Assembly: GCA_036376275.1 (NCBI GenBank)
Contig: DASVAP010000181.1
Span: 1-19,087, forward strand
Direction of reading: 5' to 3'
From: JABFRZ01 sp036376275
Lineage (GTDB): Bacteria > Planctomycetota > UBA1135 > GCA-002686595
DNA length: 19,087 nucleotides
Shown: piece by piece, positions 14,775 through 19,087 of the stretch
Layout of the letters: each line of letters opens with the position of its first letter
How positions within the stretch are numbered: the first letter of the stretch is position 1
Made by a program: the position numbers and the translations under genes
The notes under the pieces: model-generated
What the model saw: the letters and a program-made list of their open reading frames with translations, nothing else
What the model was told of the DNA's origin: nothing
Database searches by the model: none

Positions 14775-15560
14775 ATGGTCATCCCCCGCGCGCTCCGAGC
14801 CCCCTTCGAGGACGCCGGCTACCGCGTCGAGCTGCTGGTGCAGGTGCTGCGCCGCCTGCCGCACGCCTGGAAGCGCCGGGCCCTGATCACCGACCAGCTC
14901 TACGTGGGCGGGATCAAGGTCGTGCACGTGGTGCTCTTGGTCGGGTTCTCGATCGGCATGGTGGTCTCGCTGCAGACCGGGCTCGAGCTGGCGCGCATCG
15001 GGCAGCAGGACCAGATCGGGACCCTGGTGGCGCTCTCCATGGCGCGCGAGATGGGCCCCTTCATCACGGCCACGATCCTGGCGGCGGCCGTGGGCAGCGC
15101 CCTGGCGGCCGAGATCGGGACCATGTCGGTCAGCGAGGAGCTGGCGGCGCTCGAGGTGCTCTCGATCGACCGCGTCAGCTTCCTGGTCATGCCGCGCACG
15201 GTGGCCCTGGCGATCCTGTGCCCGACCCTGACGATCCTGTGCAACACGGTCGGGATCGTGGGCGGAGGGCTGGTGGCGCGCTCGCAGCTCGGGGTCGGCC
15301 TGCAGCTCTACTACGACACCGCCCTCGAGGCCCTGCAGGAGCCGTCCAGCATCCTGGCCCTGCCCAAGGACGTCTACTCGGGCCTGTTCAAGTCCTTCGT
15401 GTTCGGGATCGTGATCTCGATCGTCTCCTGCGCCTCCGGGATCATGGCCCAGGGCGGGGCGCTCGGCGTGGGCAACGCCACGCGCTCGGCCGTGCGCGAC
15501 TCGATCATCCTGGTGATCATCCTCAACTACTTCATGACCTGGTTCTTCTACCAGCAGTGA
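14775..15560 (+). CDS. mlaE: MlaE-type ABC transporter permease
   Basis: A 261-residue inner-membrane permease of the MlaE family, which with an ATPase and an MCE protein moves phospholipids between the inner and outer membranes. The family core is plain: 'VVSLQTGLELARIGQQDQIG' (63-82), then 'AREMGPFITATILAAAVGSA' (90-109) and 'LAAEIGTMSVSEELAALEVL' (110-129), ending 'SFLVMPR'. These form the cytosolic coupling helix contacting the ATPase. Further membrane helices lie at about 142-166, 205-226 and 241-259. The C-terminus is near the family's usual end. It is 18 bases downstream of the WPFF lipoprotein gene and 4 bases upstream of the ATPase gene. No clear Shine-Dalgarno is seen. Confidence 0.95.
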   Translation: MVIPRALRAPFEDAGYRVELLVQVLRRLPHAWKRRALITDQLYVGGIKVVHVVLLVGFSIGMVVSLQTGLELARIGQQDQIGTLVALSMAREMGPFITATILAAAVGSALAAEIGTMSVSEELAALEVLSIDRVSFLVMPRTVALAILCPTLTILCNTVGIVGGGLVARSQLGVGLQLYYDTALEALQEPSSILALPKDVYSGLFKSFVFGIVISIVSCASGIMAQGGALGVGNATRSAVRDSIILVIILNYFMTWFFYQQ

Positions 15561-15564
15561 GGCC

Positions 15565-16317
15565 GTGACGCGCCCCGCCGGAGAGGTCGTGATCCGCTAC
15601 GAGCGCGTGTGCAAGCGCTTCGGGCCCAAGGTCGTGCTGCAGGACCTGGACCTCGAGGTGCGGCGTGGCGAGACGCTGGCGATCATGGGCCCCTCGGGCA
15701 TCGGCAAGTCGGTCACGCTGCGCCACGCCGTGGGCCTGCTGCACCCCGACAGCGGGCGCGTGCTGGTCGAGGGCCACGACATGAGCACGATCGAGCCCGA
15801 CGACCTGGTCGCGCTGCGCCGGCGCATGGGCTACCTGTTCCAGGACGGGGCCCTGATCAACTGGCTCTCGGTCGGCGAGAACATCGCCCTGCCGCTGCGC
15901 GAGAACACGGATCTCTCCGAGGCCGAGATCCGCGAGAAGGTCGAGCACAAGCTCGGCCTGGTGCAGCTCGTCGGGACCTACGACCTGATGCCGCCCGAGC
16001 TCTCGGGCGGGATGCGCAAGCGCGTGGGCCTGGCGCGGGCCCTGGTCACGGACCCGGAGATCGTCTTCTACGACGAGCCCAACACCGGCCTCGACCCCGA
16101 GATCTCGATGTCGGTCAACCACCTGATCCGGGACCTGGCCGAGCGCCTCGAGATCACCTCCATCGTGGTCACGCACCTGGTCTCCTGCGTGCTGTTCGCC
16201 GCCGACCGCGTGGTCCTGATCGACCAGGGGCGCGTCTTCGCCGAGGGCACGCCCCAGGAGTTCCTGACGAACCCGAACGAGCGCCTGCAGCGCTTCCTGG
16301 CCAAACCCTACGACTGA
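15565..16317 (+). CDS. mlaF: MlaF-type ABC transporter ATPase
   Basis: A 250-residue nucleotide-binding subunit for the MlaE-type permease. All ABC motifs are present: Walker A GPSGIGKS (42-49), Q-loop Gln93 in 'LFQDGALINWLSV', signature L-S-G-G-M (146-150) followed by 'RKRVGLARAL', Walker B 'IVFYDE' (167-171), D-loop region 'PNTGLDP' and switch His204 in 'VVTHLVS'. The L-S-G-G-M-R-K-R form and 'FQDGALINWLSVGENIALPL' are typical of the MlaF subgroup. GTG start four bases after mlaE, so translation may be coupled. It should form a complex with the flanking mlaE and MCE gene products. Confidence 0.96.
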   Translation: MTRPAGEVVIRYERVCKRFGPKVVLQDLDLEVRRGETLAIMGPSGIGKSVTLRHAVGLLHPDSGRVLVEGHDMSTIEPDDLVALRRRMGYLFQDGALINWLSVGENIALPLRENTDLSEAEIREKVEHKLGLVQLVGTYDLMPPELSGGMRKRVGLARALVTDPEIVFYDEPNTGLDPEISMSVNHLIRDLAERLEITSIVVTHLVSCVLFAADRVVLIDQGRVFAEGTPQEFLTNPNERLQRFLAKPYD

Positions 16318-16323
16318 TCCAGC

Positions 16324-16342
16324 GCCGCGCGCCCCGCGCGGC
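16324..16342 (+). other. Hairpin between mlaF and the MCE gene
   Basis: GCCGCGCG, loop CCC, CGCGCGGC: a perfect 8-bp stem (7 bp if the loop opens) starting 7 bases after the mlaF stop, within the 42-base gap. No U-tract. Possible mRNA stability or partial attenuation signal. Confidence 0.4.
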
Positions 16343-16359
16343 TCCTTCCCGAGCTCCCC

Positions 16360-17478
16360 ATGAACCACCAGCGCCAGATCCTCCTGGGTGTCTTCTTCAT
16401 CGTCGCGCTCTCGATCCTGGCCTTCTACACGCTGTTCCTGACCGACGTCCACCTGTTCTCGAAGCCGATCCTGATGACGGTCTACTTCCCGGAGGCGAAC
16501 AACCTGCGGGAAGGCGACCCCGTGCAGCTGCTCGGCGCGCGCATCGGGCGCGTGAAGGAGGTGGCCCCGAACGTGACGGTCGAGGCCCGCAAGCGCATCC
16601 GCACGGTGCTGTCGCTCGACCGCGAGGTCGAGCTGCTGGAGGACGCCGTGATCAGCATCCGCGAGACCTCGCTGCTGGGCGGTCGCAACGTGTTCATCGA
16701 TCCCGGCACCTTCGGCGGGCCGGTGATGGTCGCGCTGGAGGACGGCGCCTTCTACGGCGAGGTCTTCAAGAACCCCTTCGCGAGCCTGGGGGACATCGGC
16801 ACGCTGCTGAACGAGAACCGCGCGTCGATCAACGGCTTCCTGACCAACCTGGACGCGATCACGGACGACTTGCGGGCGGGCAAGGGCCTGCTCGGAAGCC
16901 TGATCTCCAGCGAGTCCATGGCCAGCGACGCCAGCGAGCTCTTCGGCTCGGCCAAGGAGCTCTCCGCGAACCTGCGCGACGCCTCGGCCCAGCTCAAGAG
17001 CGGCCAGGGCGTGCTCGGATCGCTCTTCTACGACGAGGCCCTCAAGGAAAAGCTGACGGACACCTTCGACAACCTGCAGGGCCTCTCGGCCGACCTGCGC
17101 AGCCAGCAGGGCGCGCTGGGGGCCCTGATCTACGACCCGGCCCTGAAGGAGCGCCTGATCGGGGCGATCGACGACATCGCCTCCTTCGTCGGCAAGCTCG
17201 ACGAGGGCCAGGGGGCGCTGCCGATGCTCATGACGGACCAGGCCTTCAAGGAGCAGCTCAGCGCCGTCGTCGCCGACCTGAACGCGATGCTGGCGGACGT
17301 GCGCGTGCTGGTGGCCGACACCAAGGCCGGCAAGGGCACGGTCGGCAAGCTCCTGACCGAGGACGCGCTCTACGACGACTTCCGCAAGGCGATCGCCGTG
17401 CTCACGCGCAGCCTCGAGGACTACCGCGAGGCGGCGCCGATCACGTCCTTCACGAGCGTCCTGTTCGCGGCCTTCTGA
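16360..17478 (+). CDS. mlaD: MCE (MlaD-type) lipid transport protein with five C-terminal repeats
   Basis: 372 residues. A short N-terminal cytosolic stretch precedes one membrane helix (about 8-27), then the MCE domain (about 36-135): 'VYFPEANNLREGDPVQLLGA' (41-60), 'RIGRVKEV' and 'ISIRETSLLGGRNVFIDPG'. MCE domains form hexameric rings that carry lipids across the periplasm. The C-terminal half is helical with five units starting G-x-G-x-x-G-x-L: third-position Gly at 176, 217, 251, 285 and 326. Spacings are 41, 34, 34 and 41, differing by exactly one heptad, as expected for a coiled-coil or helical tube. The third unit has Q-Q-G for G-x-G. Its last 29 bases overlap the 3' end of ribE on the other strand. 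MlaB, MlaC and MlaA partners are not nearby. Confidence 0.94.
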   Translation: MNHQRQILLGVFFIVALSILAFYTLFLTDVHLFSKPILMTVYFPEANNLREGDPVQLLGARIGRVKEVAPNVTVEARKRIRTVLSLDREVELLEDAVISIRETSLLGGRNVFIDPGTFGGPVMVALEDGAFYGEVFKNPFASLGDIGTLLNENRASINGFLTNLDAITDDLRAGKGLLGSLISSESMASDASELFGSAKELSANLRDASAQLKSGQGVLGSLFYDEALKEKLTDTFDNLQGLSADLRSQQGALGALIYDPALKERLIGAIDDIASFVGKLDEGQGALPMLMTDQAFKEQLSAVVADLNAMLADVRVLVADTKAGKGTVGKLLTEDALYDDFRKAIAVLTRSLEDYREAAPITSFTSVLFAAF

Positions 17479-18115
17479 GCGCGGGCGCGGGGCCGGCTCG
17501 TCCGGCTCGGTGCCCGAGCAGGTGCGCGACCCACTTGCCGATCCCGTCGCCCTCGAGGTGCACGGGCGTCCCGGCGCGCGCCTCCCCGAGCGTGGTCCGC
17601 GCCAGCGTCTCCGGGATCACGGCCACGCGGAAGCGCCGGCCGCGCGGGGCGACGATCGTCAGGCTGATCCCGTCCACCGCGATGCTGCCCTTCGGCAGCA
17701 GCCAGCGCTCGAAGCCGCGCGGCACCTCGAAGGTGACGAGGCGCCCGCCGTCGCCGCTCGCCTCGACCGCCGCCACGCGCCCGAGGGCGTCCACGTGCCC
17801 GCTCACGAGGTGCCCGCCCAGGCGGTCCGCGAGGCGCACGGCGCGCTCGACGTTGACACGCCGACCCACCGAGAGCTCCGCGAGCCAGGTCAGGGACAGG
17901 GTCTCGCGCGAGAGGTCGTAGCGCGTCGTCCCGCCGCGCCCGACGGCGCTCACCGTCAGGCAGCAGCCGCTGACGGCGATGCTCTCCCCCGCCACCGGCC
18001 GCCAGCGCGGGGCACCGCGCGCCAGGACGGGCCGGGCGAGCTCGAGGCGCGCCCCTCGTCCGACGCGCCGCAGCGCGCGCACCTCCGCCAGGCCCTCGAC
18101 GAGTCCGGTGAACAC
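17450..18115 (-). CDS. ribE: Riboflavin synthase
   Basis: A 221-residue riboflavin synthase, which dismutates two molecules of 6,7-dimethyl-8-ribityllumazine to riboflavin. It has two lumazine-binding repeats: 1 to about 97 with 'FTGLVEG', 'SGCCLTV' (49-55) and 'NVERAVRLADRLGGHLVSGH' (88-107), and about 98-195 with 'KGSIAVDGISLTI' (142-154), 'IPETLARTTLG' and 'DGIGKWV'. The GTG at 18115 was chosen because the family begins M-F-T-G. The last 20 or so residues are a basic Pro/Arg/Gly tail past the usual end, and part of it is coded in the overlap with the MCE gene. No FMN riboswitch is seen in the short upstream region. No other riboflavin gene is present in the window. Confidence 0.95.
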   Translation of the reverse strand: MFTGLVEGLAEVRALRRVGRGARLELARPVLARGAPRWRPVAGESIAVSGCCLTVSAVGRGGTTRYDLSRETLSLTWLAELSVGRRVNVERAVRLADRLGGHLVSGHVDALGRVAAVEASGDGGRLVTFEVPRGFERWLLPKGSIAVDGISLTIVAPRGRRFRVAVIPETLARTTLGEARAGTPVHLEGDGIGKWVAHLLGHRAGRAGPAPALRRPRTGRS

Positions 18116-18176
18116 GACCCCATGGTGGCAACAAGGGTTTGCGGAGCAAGGGCTTGGGGAGCCCCGCCCGGGCCCG

Positions 18177-18194
18177 CCCGCGGCCCCCCGCGGG
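18177..18194. other. GC hairpin between divergent ribE and trmD
   Basis: CCCGCGG, loop CCCC, CCGCGGG: a perfect 7-bp stem. An alternative GGCCCC/GGGGCC stem (18182-18197) resembles the one after aroC. It lies 12 bases upstream of the trmD -35 box. Its role is unknown: operator-like palindrome or transcription boundary. Confidence 0.35.
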
Positions 18195-18206
18195 GCCGGC
18201 GCGTGC

Positions 18207-18235
18207 TTGCCCGGAGGGCCCCGCGCGCATAGACT
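18207..18235 (+). promoter_or_regulatory. Candidate trmD-rplS promoter
   Basis: TTGCCC (18207-18212), a 17-base spacer and TAGACT (18230-18235). The predicted leader to the GTG at 18277 is about 35 bases and contains GGAA about 11 bases before the start. Confidence 0.5.
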
Positions 18236-18276
18236 TCCCTGCCTTTTTCCGCGGACCGCCCGCCCGGAATGCACCC

Positions 18277-18954
18277 GTGCAAGTCGCCCTCCTCACCCTC
18301 TTCCCCGAGGCCGTCGAGCCCTATCTGGGCGCGAGCATCCTCGGCCAGGCCCAGGCCAAGGGCCGGGTGAGGGTCCAGGCGATCGACATCCGCGACTTCA
18401 CGCGCGACCGGCACCGCACCGTGGACGACCGCCCCTACGGCGGCGGCCCGGGCATGGTGCTGAAGCCCGAGCCGGTCTCCGACTGCGTCGAGTGGCTCGA
18501 GCGCGAGCACGGCCCCTATCACAAGGTGCTGCTGACGCCGGACGGGACGCCCTTCCGCCAGGCCAAGGCGCGCGCCCTGGCCGGGGTCGAGCGCCTGCTG
18601 CTCCTGTGCGGCCGCTACGAGGGCTTCGACGAACGTCTCCGGGAGGCCTACGCCTGGGACGAGGTCTCGCTGGGCGACTTCGTGCTCTCCGGCGGCGAGC
18701 TGCCGGCCCTGTGCGTGCTCGAGGCGGTCGTGCGCCTCGTGCCCGGGGTCCTCGGCCACGAGGAGTCGGCCGTGCGCGAGTCCTTCGAGCAGGGCCAGCT
18801 CGACCACCCCCACTACACCCGGCCGCCCTCCTGGCGCGGCCGGAGCGTTCCCGACGTGCTCAAGAGCGGCGACCACGCCGCCATCGAGCGCTGGCGCGCC
18901 GGCGAGGCGCGCCGCCGCACGCAGACACGCCGGCCCGATCTCGTCAGCGAGTGA
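18277..18954 (+). CDS. trmD: tRNA (guanine-37-N1)-methyltransferase TrmD
   Basis: A 225-residue TrmD, which methylates G37 next to the anticodon using SAM and prevents +1 frameshifting. Seen: 'VDDRPYGGGPGMVL' (49-62), the knot segments 'LLCGRYEGFDER' (109-120) and 'SLGDFVLSGGELPAL' (131-145), Arg153 in 'VRLVPGVLG', 'LDHPHYTRP' (175-183) and 'VLKSGDHAAIERWR' (194-207). The position of the proposed catalytic Asp169 of E. coli ('EDSF') here reads R-E-S-F, with Glu168. The C-terminal domain is slightly short. The GTG start at 18277 gives 'MQVALLTLFPE', the normal family start. It is followed by rplS after 43 bases. The usual upstream partners rpsP and rimM are missing; ribE is divergent instead. 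Confidence 0.96.
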   Translation: MQVALLTLFPEAVEPYLGASILGQAQAKGRVRVQAIDIRDFTRDRHRTVDDRPYGGGPGMVLKPEPVSDCVEWLEREHGPYHKVLLTPDGTPFRQAKARALAGVERLLLLCGRYEGFDERLREAYAWDEVSLGDFVLSGGELPALCVLEAVVRLVPGVLGHEESAVRESFEQGQLDHPHYTRPPSWRGRSVPDVLKSGDHAAIERWRAGEARRRTQTRRPDLVSE

Positions 18955-18997
18955 CCGGAAGAGACCAGCCCCAAAGCGGATTGCACGGAGTCGACCC

Positions 18998-19087
18998 ATG
19001 AACCTGCCCACCAACCTGATCGAGCAGCTCGGCAAGGAAAACGGCAAGAAGAGCCTTCCCGCGGTGCGCGTCGGCGACAGCGTGCGC
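18998..19087 (+). CDS. rplS: 50S ribosomal protein L19 (partial, 5' end only)
   Basis: The first 30 codons of L19 before the window ends: 'MNLPTNLIEQLGKE', then 'PAVRVGDSVR', matching the family start in which a short helix leads to a 'P-x-F/V-x-x-G-D-x-V-R' strand. L19 sits at the 30S-50S interface. GGAG lies about 10 bases before the ATG. The trmD-rplS order is standard. Confidence 0.9.
   Translation, partial: MNLPTNLIEQLGKENGKKSLPAVRVGDSVR

Noticed and set aside
11664..14927. A minus-strand frame open for about 1087 codons
   Set aside because: Only the last 172 codons (from 12182) carry a lipoprotein signal and fit the operon. The rest is antisense or out of frame to trpS and the WPFF gene.
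18116..18206. Possible FMN riboswitch upstream of ribE
   Set aside because: The spacing is too short and none of the conserved RFN blocks is seen.

Overview
This is a very G+C-rich chromosomal window (roughly 70% or more by eye, not counted) from a Gram-negative-type bacterium: it encodes three predicted lipoproteins and an Mla/MCE-type lipid transport set. Planctomycetota is my best guess. EF-Tu has a switch I ending K-T-V-T-I in place of the usual R-G-I-T-I, which I associate with planctomycetes from memory. The window is housekeeping DNA with a small accessory-looking part; I see no prophage, insertion sequence, CRISPR or rRNA.

Left part (1-4779, minus strand): a translation operon read right to left. 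A promoter at about 4643-4670 precedes tRNA-Thr(TGT), tRNA-Tyr(GTA), tRNA-Gly(TCC), tRNA-Thr(GGT), tuf, rpmG (52 codons), secE, nusG, rplK and rplA (cut by the window edge). The tRNA order equals the E. coli thrU-tyrU-glyT-thrT-tufB order, joined here directly to secE-nusG-rplKA. Most spacers hold strong G+C hairpins.

Middle part (4780-10553): aroC (chorismate synthase) and mutS2 (without its Smr nuclease domain) lie on the minus strand. A plus-strand PLP enzyme of the cystathionine gamma-synthase/lyase family is divergent from mutS2 and convergent with an HU/IHF-family DNA-binding protein gene. HU has its own promoter, whose -35 overlaps the stop codon of dtd.

Right-middle (10056-13180, minus strand): a tightly overlapping operon trpS - small lipoprotein - TPR-like lipoprotein - dtd, combining tryptophan charging, D-aminoacyl-tRNA proofreading and two envelope proteins. 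Divergent from it (13260-17478, plus strand) is a four-gene operon: a lipoprotein built from at least 15 repeats of a [W/F]-P-[F/L]-[F/Y] motif at about 18-20 residue spacing, then mlaE-type permease, mlaF-type ATPase and an MCE (mlaD-type) protein with five G-x-G repeats. This is the best candidate for an undescribed system: a WPFF-repeat lipoprotein coupled to an inter-membrane lipid transporter.

Right end: ribE (riboflavin synthase, minus) overlaps the mlaD-like gene tail to tail and is divergent from trmD-rplS (plus; rplS is cut by the edge).

A cross-cutting pattern is that several genes (aroC, mutS2, the WPFF lipoprotein gene, perhaps trpS) have a TANNNT -10 box 3-10 bases before the start codon and no Shine-Dalgarno sequence, as expected for leaderless mRNAs. 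Genes inside operons mostly do have GGAG/AGGA sequences.
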